Shown here in pieces: positions 27,579-36,286 of a DNA stretch of 64,000 nucleotides. Below the pieces are notes generated by a model. It ran no database searches, was not told the DNA's origin, and saw nothing but the letters and a program-made list of their open reading frames with translations. Within the stretch, counting starts at the first letter, position 1, and each line of letters opens with the position of its first letter. Made by a program: the position numbers and the translations under genes. Source of the DNA: Flavobacteriaceae bacterium (GTDB lineage Bacteria; Bacteroidota; Bacteroidia; Flavobacteriales; Flavobacteriaceae); NCBI GenBank assembly GCA_013373385.1, contig JABXHX010000007.1, positions 186,001 through 250,000 on the forward strand. The letters run 5' to 3'.

Positions 27579-29480
27579 CTAATTTGCTGGAATTTTATCT
27601 AACTTTTCGTACGTAGAATTGTTTGAAAGGTATTCAGGAATTAATTGTTTTATGATTTTTACAATACCAGTATCATTTATTTGTTGATTTACAATACATA
27701 ATTCTTCAATTAAACTACAAACAGTAGTTGCATTAATCTCATGTGTTTTTGCTATCATAATTTTATTGTGATAAGTAGGTATGGTGTTCTCATCTGATGC
27801 CAATAATTCTTCGTACAATTTTTCTCCAGGTCTTAATCCTGTTATTTTTATATCTATATCCTCTGGATATTTTAAACCTGACAAATAAATCATACGCTTG
27901 GCTAAATCAAAAATCTTAACAGATTTACCCATGTCAAATATATATATCTCCCCTCCATTCCCCATGGTTCCTGCTTCTAACACCAAATTACATGCTTCTG
28001 GAATAGTCATAAAATATCGTGTAATATCTTTATGTGTAACTGTTAATGGCCCTCCTTTTTCAATTTGCTTTTTAAACAACGGAATTACAGAACCGTTAGA
28101 TCCCAATACATTTCCAAATCGTGTAATGGTAAATTTTGTCGTTGTACTCTTTTCACTTAAACAGCTAATGTACAATTCGGCTGCCCTCTTGGTTGCCCCC
28201 ATCACATTAGTTGGGTTTACAGCCTTATCTGTAGAAACCATCACAAAACGCTCCGCCTTATATTCTAAAGATAAATCAGCAATATTTTTTGTTCCAATAA
28301 TGTTGATTTTTACTGCTTCATATGGACTATCTTCCATCAAAGGCACATGCTTATATGCAGCGGCATGATATACTTTCTGAGGATGAAACTCTTCAAACAA
28401 CAATTTCATTCGATTTCTATCTCTAATATCTCCAACAATCGCCGTAAAGTTACTCACATTATTTTGAAGCAATTCTTGTTGTAATTCATACAAAGCTGAC
28501 TCTGCCTGATCTATAAACACCAAGTGTTTGTGATTGTACAAACTCAATTGTCTTGAAATTTCACTTCCAATTGAACCTGCGGCACCTGTAACTAATATTA
28601 CTTTGTTATCTACATCTCTTTTTAAAATTGGGTTATCAATTGATATTGTGGCTCTATCAAGTAAGTCTTCTATTTTAATGTCTCTAATTTGATTTACTTG
28701 TAAATTGCCTTGAATCCATTTAGAAAAAGCTGGAACTATTTTTACATGAATATTATACGGAATAAAATAATCTGTGATAGCTAATAAGCGCTGTGGCTTT
28801 ATATTTTGAATTGAAATAATAATTTCATCAAGCTCATTTTTCTCTATAAAATCTTCGGTGATGGCTTCTAAACTGAGAATTTTTATTCGATCAATTTTTT
28901 TACCAATCTTACTAGCATCATCATCAATAAACCCTTTTACTTCAAAATTCTTTTGAGTATCTTTATTCAATGCTCCATAAGTAATCATTCCTGAATCACC
29001 TGCACCAAAGATCAGCACATTGGTAACTTCTCCTAGCTCGGTAGTAATAATTTCGTAAAATGACTTGAATATAAATCGACTAATTGTCAATGTAAAAATC
29101 GACACAAAATAATGAATACTAATAATAGAAGTTGGAATGGTAAATTCGGTAACAAAACCAAAAATTCGATTTACAAAAACTAAGGTTAGCGTAGTAATAC
29201 TTAGTAACGTTACTGCTAAAAATACATTAAACACATCTCTTATACCCGTATGCCTTACTATTCCTTTGTAAGAACCCACCAATAAAAAACTCAATAACGA
29301 AACAGTTATAATAAACGGTAGTTGTTGAATCAACGTTTGTTTATCGAAATTAAAACTTGCGTTAAATCGAACTACATACGCAAACACAAATGAGAGACAT
29401 ACCAAAGCAAGGTCAAAAACCAAAACAATCCATTTTGAAGCATACCTGCTTAGGATTTTAAGAAAATACTTACGAATCAT
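27579..29480 (-). CDS. Membrane-bound nucleotide-sugar 4,6-dehydratase (FlaA1/PglF/CapD family)
   Basis: 633 residues. Four or five N-terminal membrane segments span about residues 18-130. A first Rossmann-like domain (NVLIFGAGDSGMI) follows, and then the SDR domain with VTGAAGSIGSEISRQL near residue 295, a YKHVPLMED block and the catalytic STDKAVNPTNVMGATKR region. Such enzymes convert UDP-GlcNAc to UDP-4-keto-6-deoxy-GlcNAc. With the PglE-like aminotransferase and a PglC-like transferase upstream it suggests the bacillosamine-type route to a 4-amino sugar. A promoter element precedes it, and a 650-bp repeat spacer separates it from the rest of the locus. Confidence 0.9.
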   Translation of the reverse strand: MIRKYFLKILSRYASKWIVLVFDLALVCLSFVFAYVVRFNASFNFDKQTLIQQLPFIITVSLLSFLLVGSYKGIVRHTGIRDVFNVFLAVTLLSITTLTLVFVNRIFGFVTEFTIPTSIISIHYFVSIFTLTISRFIFKSFYEIITTELGEVTNVLIFGAGDSGMITYGALNKDTQKNFEVKGFIDDDASKIGKKIDRIKILSLEAITEDFIEKNELDEIIISIQNIKPQRLLAITDYFIPYNIHVKIVPAFSKWIQGNLQVNQIRDIKIEDLLDRATISIDNPILKRDVDNKVILVTGAAGSIGSEISRQLSLYNHKHLVFIDQAESALYELQQELLQNNVSNFTAIVGDIRDRNRMKLLFEEFHPQKVYHAAAYKHVPLMEDSPYEAVKINIIGTKNIADLSLEYKAERFVMVSTDKAVNPTNVMGATKRAAELYISCLSEKSTTTKFTITRFGNVLGSNGSVIPLFKKQIEKGGPLTVTHKDITRYFMTIPEACNLVLEAGTMGNGGEIYIFDMGKSVKIFDLAKRMIYLSGLKYPEDIDIKITGLRPGEKLYEELLASDENTIPTYHNKIMIAKTHEINATTVCSLIEELCIVNQQINDTGIVKIIKQLIPEYLSNNSTYEKLDKIPAN

Positions 29481-29501
29481 GTAGGTAATTTATTTATACT
29501 G

Positions 29502-29509
29502 CAAATGTA
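29502..29509 (-). promoter_or_regulatory. -7 element of the dehydratase-wza-wzc promoter
   Basis: On the minus strand TACATTTG fits TAnnTTTG exactly, 21 bp before the start at 29480. No TTG lies at the -33 position, so activity may need an activator. Confidence 0.45.
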
Positions 29510-29556
29510 CAGCTTTTTTTAATGTTTTTTTGAGGATTGTTATTTTTGTTACATCA

Positions 29557-29631
29557 CGTCATTGCGAACGAGAAACAAGTGAAGCAATCTCTTTAATATC
29601 TAAATCATTGCAAACGCAGCAAAGCAATCTT
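29557..29631. repeat. Two adjacent partial copies of a CGTCATTGCGA-type dispersed repeat
   Basis: Copy 1 (29557-29591) reads CGTCATTGCGAACG and ends GAAGCAATCTC. Copy 2 (29605-29631) is degenerate, TCATTGCAAACG to AAAGCAATCTT, in the same orientation. Similar intergenic repeats are scattered in many Bacteroidota genomes. Confidence 0.7.
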
Positions 29632-30028
29632 ATAAAATGAAACTAAGTCCCCTTATTTATTATCCTTTAACTTTTTCTTGATAAAAAGTTACAAAAATCA
29701 AAACCTGTCATAGGAAATTCTTTCAGACCATTCGCTCTCAACATTCCATGCTTAAAGCTACACTTTGCAATTCCATGTCTTCGCTCTTTATTTCTTTGAC
29801 AGGGTACAAGTATATGTTGCATTAGGGGTAAAGAAAAAATGTCCATAACCTTTGTAGACGAGCGTCAATAGAAACAAAAGTCGTCGTAGCAAAAGCTGTT
29901 TGAGGCTGAAAAGCCAAGTTCTTTTGGTACAGACTTTTTTTCGTTCATTGACCTTCGATAAGATTAAGGAGTAGACTTTTTTCGTTCTTTTTGCGGCAAT
30001 GGGAAAAAGAACAAGGCAAAAAACCGCA

Positions 30029-30107
30029 CGTCATCGCGAGCAAAGCGAAGCAATCTCACAAAATAATAGACAGATTACTTCAGTTGCTCCGCAACTTCGC
30101 AATGACG
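30029..30107. repeat. Inverted pair of the CGTCATTGCGA-type repeat
   Basis: The left arm, CGTCATCGCGAG to GAAGCAATCT (30029-30056), is followed by an inverted degenerate arm, AGATTACTTCAG to CGCAATGACG (30072-30107). It can fold into a long imperfect hairpin. Its place just after the aminotransferase gene may also end that transcript. Confidence 0.75.
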
Positions 30108-30131
30108 GTTGTAAATGTAATGACGTAATAA

Positions 30132-31259
30132 TTACAACAATTTCATAATAGAAGCAGCAATTCTATCTCGATCCTCGTCCGTTAAATTAGAGCCCGAAGG
30201 CAAACACAAACCGTTATTAAATAAAACTTCTGCAACCCTTCCGCCATAATATTCACAATCTGCAAAAACAGGTTGTAAGTGCATTGGTTTCCAAAGTGGA
30301 CGCGACTCTATATTATCTTTTTCTAATTGTAGCCGTAACTCTTCACGAGTAAACCCTGTAACCTTAGCATCTATCAGTATACAACTCAACCAATGGTTTG
30401 AAAAATAATCAGCCGTTGGTTCTTTTAACACAGTAATGCCCTCTACATCTTTAAATAAATTTTGATAAAATTTGTTGTTTGCTCTTCTTAGATGAATATG
30501 CTTGTCTAACACTTCCATTTGCCCTCTACCAATTCCCGCCAATATATTACTCATCCTATAATTATAACCAATTGTTGAATGTTGATAATGGGGAGCATCA
30601 TCTCTCGCCTGAGTCGCTAAAAATACGGCTTTTTGTTTGTCTTTTTCTGACTTGCATACCAACGCACCTCCACCAGAAGTGGTGATAATTTTATTGCCGT
30701 TAAAAGATAAAATTCCAAAATCTCCAAAGGTTCCACATTTTTGTCTATTGTAAATTGAACCCAAGGCTTCAGCCGCATCTTCTATTAAGGTAATCTCATA
30801 TTTTTTTGCGACAGAAGAAATTTCATTCAGCTTTGCTGGCATTCCATATAAATCAACCACAATAATAGCTTTGGGTTTTTTATTTTTTAAAATTCTGTCT
30901 TTAATCGCTAACTCTAACGCTTTTGGACACATATTCCAAGTATCTTTCTCACTATCTATAAAAATAGGTATAGCTCCTTGATAAGTAATTGGGTTTGCAG
31001 AAGCAGCATAGGTCATACTTTGACATAAAACCTCATCGCCTTTCATAACATTTGCCAGTATGAGTGCCAAATGAATAGCTGCCGTTCCAGATATAGTGCA
31101 GGCAACCTTCGATTCTTTTTGAAGATACTTTTCTAAATCATTTTCAAAACCTGTCAAGTTTTCTCCATAGACTGATACTTCATTCCGTTGAAATGCCGTT
31201 TGAATGTATGCGAGTTCGTAACCACTAAGATGTGATTTTGAAAGTGGAATTTTTGACAT
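30132..31259 (-). CDS. DegT/DnrJ/EryC1/StrS (PglE-like) sugar aminotransferase
   Basis: 375 residues from the ATG at 31259 (MSKIPLSKSHLSGYE); a longer reading would run into the preceding transferase gene. PLP-dependent fold with substrate/cofactor segments SGTAAIHLAL, LIEDAAEALGS and the Schiff-base Lys in SFNGNKIITTSGGG. The family aminates 4-keto or 3-keto nucleotide sugars. With the 4,6-dehydratase and the small PglC-like transferase it fits the UDP-bacillosamine pathway (PglF-PglE-PglC). The PglD acetyltransferase is not in this window. An alternative substrate is the 3-keto uronic sugar made by the WlbA-like enzyme upstream. Confidence 0.88.
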   Translation of the reverse strand: MSKIPLSKSHLSGYELAYIQTAFQRNEVSVYGENLTGFENDLEKYLQKESKVACTISGTAAIHLALILANVMKGDEVLCQSMTYAASANPITYQGAIPIFIDSEKDTWNMCPKALELAIKDRILKNKKPKAIIVVDLYGMPAKLNEISSVAKKYEITLIEDAAEALGSIYNRQKCGTFGDFGILSFNGNKIITTSGGGALVCKSEKDKQKAVFLATQARDDAPHYQHSTIGYNYRMSNILAGIGRGQMEVLDKHIHLRRANNKFYQNLFKDVEGITVLKEPTADYFSNHWLSCILIDAKVTGFTREELRLQLEKDNIESRPLWKPMHLQPVFADCEYYGGRVAEVLFNNGLCLPSGSNLTDEDRDRIAASIMKLL

Positions 31260-31264
31260 ATTTA

Positions 31265-31840
31265 CTAAAAAAATGTTTTTATTAAATAGTAGATATCTTT
31301 TGTAAAACAATATTCTTTCACATATTGTATATTGATTGCCACTTTTTGTGGCCAAATGACTTCTCTATTATAGGCTTCAGGATTTTTTTGTGCTTTTAAG
31401 ATGTTTTCTTCATTTCTAAAGTGTAACGTTGCAGGTCCAGTAATTCCTGGTTTTACACTTAAAATAATTTTTGCTTCACCTTCCAATTTGTCTGCAAATC
31501 CAGGAAGATCAGCTCGTGATCCTACAAAACTCATTGTTCCTTCTAAAATATTCCACAATTGAGGAAATTCATCAATTTTAGCGTTTCGCAACCATTGTCC
31601 GAACTTTGAAATTTTTGGGTTTTCTTTTATAGCTTCTTTCGGATGAATCGTTTCTATTTTATATATCGTAAATAATTTACCATACTGACCTACTCGTTTT
31701 TGCTTGAAGAATCCGTTACCACCAATGACAATTTTTGAAATAATTGCTGTTAACAAAATAAACCATCCAACTAATAATAATCCAATGCATGCAAAAAAAA
31801 CATCAAAGACTCGTTTTATATTTTTTTCAGTATTTGTCAA
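31265..31840 (-). CDS. Initiating phosphosugar transferase (PglC/WcaJ-type monotopic PGT)
   Basis: 191 residues, the minimal bacterial sugar transferase domain. One N-terminal membrane-embedded helix (about residues 12-35) is followed by FFKQKRVGQYG, the catalytic Asp-Glu in NAKIDEFPQLWNIL, MSFVGSRADLPGF and the VKPGITGPATL segment. It transfers a phosphosugar from a nucleotide sugar to undecaprenyl phosphate and so starts repeat-unit synthesis. The usual KFRTM motif is YKIETI here. It lies 5 bp before the aminotransferase gene. This is one of two PGTs in the locus. Confidence 0.9.
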   Translation of the reverse strand: MTNTEKNIKRVFDVFFACIGLLLVGWFILLTAIISKIVIGGNGFFKQKRVGQYGKLFTIYKIETIHPKEAIKENPKISKFGQWLRNAKIDEFPQLWNILEGTMSFVGSRADLPGFADKLEGEAKIILSVKPGITGPATLHFRNEENILKAQKNPEAYNREVIWPQKVAINIQYVKEYCFTKDIYYLIKTFF

Positions 31841-31896
31841 GGTGTATATATTTTATAACCAATAAAGATGCTTTAATCTTGTTTTTAAGACTTAAT

Positions 31897-33654
31897 TTAA
31901 TCAACAAAAGATCTAAACCAAAGTTCCAAATTTACTATCGCTCTTAACTCTCTGGTATAATCTTGTTCTTCCATAATATGTTTATCTAATATTTCTTTTA
32001 AATAATCTGAGTTAAAAATATTACGTTTTGATAACGAATCACTATTGATTATTTCAGTTACATATTCTTTTAAGTGTGATTTAAACCATTCTCCAACTGG
32101 AACAGTAAACATTTGTTTATCCCTGTATACTACATCATGAGGTAAAAATTTCAAAGCATATTTCTTTAAAATATATTTTGTCTCATTTTCTCTTAATTTG
32201 AAACTTCCTTTTAATTTTTGAGTATACTCAAAAAATCTATAATCTAGCAACGGACTTCTTGTTTCTAAAGAATTTGCCATAGCCATCTTATCTGGTTTTA
32301 CTAAATTATTCCCTGGTAATAAATGTACCATATCAAAATAAAGTATTTTATTCGTAAAATCTTTATTGCTTACTTTATTTATTGTTTGAGTAAATATATC
32401 AAAGGGTTTAGAATAATTAACTGTATCCTTAAAACTAGAAGTGTATAATTTATCAAAATCTTCATCTTTTTTTATTAAAGATATACTATCAAAATAATCT
32501 TTCTCATTACGTTCAAAAGATGAAAAATATTTTGTGTAACCTGCAAAAGCCTCATCACCTCCATCTCCTGTAAAAACAAGTTTATAATCTTTTGCTGCAA
32601 ATTCAGATAAAATATAAGTAGGTATAAATGATATATCTCCGTGAGGTTGATCATTGTACCAGGTAGTTAAATTCCACATACTTACAATATCACTTTCTAG
32701 TATATGCACTTTATTATTAATTTCACAATGGTTCGCAACAGTTTTAGCCCAATTTGACTCGTCAAACCTTTTTTCTTTAAAACCGATCGAATAAGAATCG
32801 AGACTTACTCCAAATTTTTCTTTAGTAGCAGCACATACTAAACTAGAATCTAGTCCTCCGCTTAAAAATGCTCCTATTCCTACATCACTTCTAAGTCTAA
32901 TTCTAATAGCGTCAGTAAAAATATCATCAATCTCTTGAAAAACTTCTTCTTCTGTGACATCTGCTCTTTCTTCTTGATTAGTAATATCCCAATACTTAGT
33001 AACTTTTTTTGATAAAGATTCTATATCTATTTCAATAAAAGATCCAGGTATAACATGAGTAACATATTTGAAAATTGTATCCGGAATAGGTATATAGTTG
33101 AATTTAAGATAATTATGCACAGACTGGTTATCTATAGTTGAATCAAAATTTTCTATAGCTTTCTTAAGAGCTTTTATTTCTGATGAAAAATATATCCCAT
33201 TATCTTTTTCATATAAGTATAAGGGCTTAACTCCTAATCTATCTCTCCCTAAAATTACTTTTTTATTTTTTTTATCATAGATAGCTATAGCAAACATTCC
33301 ATTAAACCCACTAAAACAATCTGTTCCATAAGATTCATATGCTTTTAAAATAACCTCTGTATCACTATTTGTTTCAAATTTGATACCAGATTTTATTAAT
33401 TCATTTTTTACTTCTACAAAATTGTAAATCTCTCCATTTTGAACAACTATTATATCATTATTATCATTAAAAAATGGTTGCTTCCCATTTTCGATATCAA
33501 TAATACTTAATCTTGTATTTAATAAGCATACATTTTCAGAATAATGATATCCATGCTCATCTGGTCCTCTATGATTAATAGATTCTACTGTATTAGAAAC
33601 GTAATCATCTATTTGTATTTCTGTATTTGAAATAAACCCTGCAATTCCACACAT
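31897..33654 (-). CDS. Asparagine synthase-type glutamine amidotransferase (copy 1)
   Basis: 585 residues. N-terminal Ntn glutaminase domain with nucleophile Cys2 in MCGIAGFI and RLSIIDIENGKQP. The synthetase domain has the PP-loop LSGGLDSSL near residue 265 and GDGGDEAFAGY. Though the fold is that of AsnB, its place between two phosphosugar transferases suggests amidation of a uronic acid in the polysaccharide, as described for WbtH/WbpS-type proteins in other O-antigen loci. True asparagine synthesis cannot be ruled out. It lies 4 bp after the second PGT gene. Confidence 0.88.
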   Translation of the reverse strand: MCGIAGFISNTEIQIDDYVSNTVESINHRGPDEHGYHYSENVCLLNTRLSIIDIENGKQPFFNDNNDIIVVQNGEIYNFVEVKNELIKSGIKFETNSDTEVILKAYESYGTDCFSGFNGMFAIAIYDKKNKKVILGRDRLGVKPLYLYEKDNGIYFSSEIKALKKAIENFDSTIDNQSVHNYLKFNYIPIPDTIFKYVTHVIPGSFIEIDIESLSKKVTKYWDITNQEERADVTEEEVFQEIDDIFTDAIRIRLRSDVGIGAFLSGGLDSSLVCAATKEKFGVSLDSYSIGFKEKRFDESNWAKTVANHCEINNKVHILESDIVSMWNLTTWYNDQPHGDISFIPTYILSEFAAKDYKLVFTGDGGDEAFAGYTKYFSSFERNEKDYFDSISLIKKDEDFDKLYTSSFKDTVNYSKPFDIFTQTINKVSNKDFTNKILYFDMVHLLPGNNLVKPDKMAMANSLETRSPLLDYRFFEYTQKLKGSFKLRENETKYILKKYALKFLPHDVVYRDKQMFTVPVGEWFKSHLKEYVTEIINSDSLSKRNIFNSDYLKEILDKHIMEEQDYTRELRAIVNLELWFRSFVD

Positions 33655-33657
33655 AAT

Positions 33658-34224
33658 TTAATAACTTCCTTTTAGTAATGTTTTAATTGTCCAAAAAATT
33701 ATTTTAATATCTAAAAAAAGAGATATTTTTTCATTGTAAAAAATATCATATCTTTTTCTGTTTTTATTATTTAAGTTGTGCCTATTCCTACTTTGAGCTA
33801 AACCAGATATTCCTGGTAACACATTATGCCTTTTTATAAATTCTTCCTCTGTATAGTTACTCTTTTGATGTGGTACATCTGGTCTTGGGCCTATAAGGCT
33901 CATATTACCTAAAAATATATTAAATATCTGAGGGATTTCATCTAAACTAGTTTTCCGTAAAAAAGCTCCAATTTTTGTTATTCTATTATCATTTTTCATA
34001 GTGCTATAGCCACCTATTTGATCGGCGTTGGCCACCATGGTTCTAAATTTAAATATTTTAAAAATTGCCCCTCCTCTTCCAATTCTTTTCTGACGATAAA
34101 AAACACCTCCTTTAGAATCTATTTTTATTAAAGCACTAATGATAATCATTGGTATAAAAAAAACAAAAATCATAAACAAGGCAGCAAGTATATCAAATAT
34201 TCTTTTAAAAACTAATTTATACAT
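33658..34224 (-). CDS. Initiating phosphosugar transferase (second PGT)
   Basis: 188 residues with all canonical motifs of the monotopic PGT family: N-terminal re-entrant helix, FYRQKRIGRGG, KFRTM, Asp-Glu in KTSLDEIPQIFNI, SLIGPRPDVP and the LPGISGLAQ segment. It overlaps the aldolase-like gene by 8 bp. Presence of two PGTs in one locus is unusual. One may start the capsule repeat and the other a second glycan, or one may be a remnant of locus exchange. Confidence 0.92.
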   Translation of the reverse strand: MYKLVFKRIFDILAALFMIFVFFIPMIIISALIKIDSKGGVFYRQKRIGRGGAIFKIFKFRTMVANADQIGGYSTMKNDNRITKIGAFLRKTSLDEIPQIFNIFLGNMSLIGPRPDVPHQKSNYTEEEFIKRHNVLPGISGLAQSRNRHNLNNKNRKRYDIFYNEKISLFLDIKIIFWTIKTLLKGSY

Positions 34225-35038
34225 TGTTCCTTAATTGTTTTTGTTCTACGATATTAATCGTACATTCTCTTAATAATACTCTATTTTCTTCCAGTTCTGT
34301 TATACTTAAATTATTAGTATACTCCTCAAAACTTGTCTTTAAAGCTAAAAATTCTTCTTTGAATTTTTCGATACTTTCATTGGCTATATCTTTAAAGGTT
34401 CTAGATAAAATAACAGCAGAAGACTTAAGCCTTACATGCTCTTTAAGAACCATATTACCAGACACTAAGCCTTCATTCAGTGTTGCTATTCCTCCAAAGC
34501 CAAATTTAATTTTCTTCATATGAATCTTTTCTGCTAAATATTCCACTAATCCTCCAGATAAGACTTCGAACATAAAATCTAAACCAAGTGATAAGTGCAA
34601 ATCATTAAGACCAACATGTACTTCATCTATACCATGAACTTCCAAAACATCATCTACCCTAGCTAAAGCCTCAGAAGTTTCTAATAATAAACATGTTTTA
34701 ACTCTTCCTTTTACAAGTTTCATAAATTTTTCTACTTCTAATCTAGTTTTAAACATTGGAAGCATAATAATGTCAGCCCCATCATTTATACATCTTTCTA
34801 TTTCGTATTTAGAATTAGAGTGCATAGGATTGATTCTAACTAATAAATCAGATTTTTTTAAAACTGAGGATATTTTTTTAACGTCTTCAATACTATGGTC
34901 AATACTTATTACAGTATCTAGATGACCTTGTCTTTCTTTTTTTCCCAATATCTCCAAATCTAAAAAAATTCTATCCACACCAATGGCATCATATTTTTTT
35001 ATTAAGTCAATATTATTCTCTAATATAGAATATTTCAT
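34217..35038 (-). CDS. HpcH/HpaI aldolase/citrate lyase-like protein
   Basis: 273 residues, a TIM-barrel of the class II aldolase superfamily. Metal and substrate positions match HpaI-type enzymes in part: Arg in LLVRINP, Glu in LLLETSEAL and Asp in VGLNDLHLSLG. The catalytic base His of HpaI (the DGEHAP region) is not present at the equivalent DLEILGKK, although a His follows in RQGHLD. It may form or split a C-C bond of an acidic sugar or a glycan substituent, or have a new activity. It is tightly coupled (8-bp overlap) to the PGT gene. Confidence 0.75.
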   Translation of the reverse strand: MKYSILENNIDLIKKYDAIGVDRIFLDLEILGKKERQGHLDTVISIDHSIEDVKKISSVLKKSDLLVRINPMHSNSKYEIERCINDGADIIMLPMFKTRLEVEKFMKLVKGRVKTCLLLETSEALARVDDVLEVHGIDEVHVGLNDLHLSLGLDFMFEVLSGGLVEYLAEKIHMKKIKFGFGGIATLNEGLVSGNMVLKEHVRLKSSAVILSRTFKDIANESIEKFKEEFLALKTSFEEYTNNLSITELEENRVLLRECTINIVEQKQLRNNV

Positions 35039-35049
35039 TTATAATACAT

Positions 35050-36285
35050 TTATAAATTCATTAATAAATTTGCTATTCCCTTTTTTGAGTTAAACACCAA
35101 AAAATCATCTTTCCGATTATCTGATTCATTTTTTAGATATGCAGCAATATTTTTTTCTAGTTCGGATAAATTAGGTGAGAAAATAAATGGCTCTTTTGTA
35201 AATACTGGAACAGAATAAAACTTTTCAGAATCATGTTTGTAGGTAAAAACTACTTTCCCAGACGCCTTTGACTCTATTGCAACGGTAGATGTTTTTACTA
35301 GTACAAAATCACTTAAAGCAATTGATTCTTCCAAGCTTAAAATCGAGTTGGTAAACTTTAAAAAATCATATTTATCAAAATATTTTGAATAATCCTTATA
35401 GTTTTCATTAGGGTGTATCCTAATGAAAACATTTACATTAAAAGTTTTATGAATTCTATTTAAAATTTCAAAAAGTTCATCATAAACTACTTCATAAGGA
35501 ATCGATTCAGAAATTTTATAATCTTCATCTACTCTTGATAATTTTTGTGTTGCAAAAAGTAATGTTTTCTTTGTTAAATCTATTTTTTTTTCTTTTGCTA
35601 ATTCTTTTTTATTAATTTTTAAAACTTTTAAAACCGTCTCTTCAATAGCAGGTTGACCTAAAACATGATATGTTTTATTCTTCAACTCTTTATTTTCCAA
35701 TCCTTTCTTAACATAATCATTCATTACTACTATATGATCCGCTTCTGGCAAAGGAAATACATCAGAAAATAAATCTAAAACTTGAAGGGTTTTAATATTA
35801 AGCTCTTTTCCTGCTATTAAACTTGCTTGTTCAAATCTTGGAGATGTTGTGGAAACTACAATATCAACATTTTCAAACTTTAAAATTTCTTTTATTATTG
35901 TCGTTGGTAAAAAAGCTTGTCTTTTTTTGTTTTTATATAGCTTATTAGCTTTTTCCTCTCCATATTTAGATATTAAATCTAAAAAAGATAAACCTATATA
36001 ATTTTTTGTCTCTTCCTCAGTTACAAGCCCTCCAACTGAATAATTTTCAGGTAAAAATTCTAATCCTTTTCTCTCAATAATTTCTACATCTTTTTCAAAA
36101 AGAAATTTATAGTCAGAAATTTTTTTGACAATATCTTCTGAAAACTCTTTCCTTGCAGCTTCATATGCTGTAGTTAAAGCTAAAATCCTTATCGAAACAT
36201 TATAATTTTCAATTAACTCTTTCGCTATTAATTTGATGATATTTATATGCCCTCCACCATAAGTTACAAAGAAAATTTTTTTCAT
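35050..36285 (-). CDS. Putative GT-B-type glycosyltransferase of unknown family
   Basis: 411 residues. The N-terminus FFVTYGGGHINIIKLIAKEL has the Gly-rich first strand/loop of GT-B proteins, and the second half has IRIHPNENYKDY and a segment ending VLVKTSTVAIES. These resemble capsule or CDP-glycerol-type transferases and UDP-GlcNAc 2-epimerase folds. No signal peptide or membrane segment is seen. It stands between the aldolase-like gene (11 bp) and the pyruvyl transferase gene (1 bp), so a role in building the repeat unit is probable. Donor and acceptor are unknown. Confidence 0.6.
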   Translation of the reverse strand: MKKIFFVTYGGGHINIIKLIAKELIENYNVSIRILALTTAYEAARKEFSEDIVKKISDYKFLFEKDVEIIERKGLEFLPENYSVGGLVTEEETKNYIGLSFLDLISKYGEEKANKLYKNKKRQAFLPTTIIKEILKFENVDIVVSTTSPRFEQASLIAGKELNIKTLQVLDLFSDVFPLPEADHIVVMNDYVKKGLENKELKNKTYHVLGQPAIEETVLKVLKINKKELAKEKKIDLTKKTLLFATQKLSRVDEDYKISESIPYEVVYDELFEILNRIHKTFNVNVFIRIHPNENYKDYSKYFDKYDFLKFTNSILSLEESIALSDFVLVKTSTVAIESKASGKVVFTYKHDSEKFYSVPVFTKEPFIFSPNLSELEKNIAAYLKNESDNRKDDFLVFNSKKGIANLLMNL

Positions 36286-36286
36286 T

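Larger units (their letters stand above)
29481..30131. other. 650-bp non-coding spacer inside the polysaccharide locus
   Basis: No credible gene on either strand. The first 30 bp hold the dehydratase promoter element. Two areas (29557-29631 and 30029-30107) carry copies of a 'CGTCATTGCGA...GAAGCAATCT' dispersed repeat. The stretch between them (about 29660-30010) is unrelated to the flanking genes and contains two copies of an AGACTTTTTTTCGTTC-like sequence (near 29931 and 29972). It looks like a mosaic of degenerate repetitive DNA. Confidence 0.75.

Noticed and set aside
29481..30131. Hidden gene or mobile element in the 650-bp spacer
   Set aside because: Only short frames without recognisable protein features exist. 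No terminal repeats with a transposase were found, only dispersed repeats.
31260..31355. 32-residue N-terminal extension of the DegT aminotransferase
   Set aside because: It would overlap the phosphosugar transferase gene and has no similarity to the family, while MSKIPLSK is the typical start.
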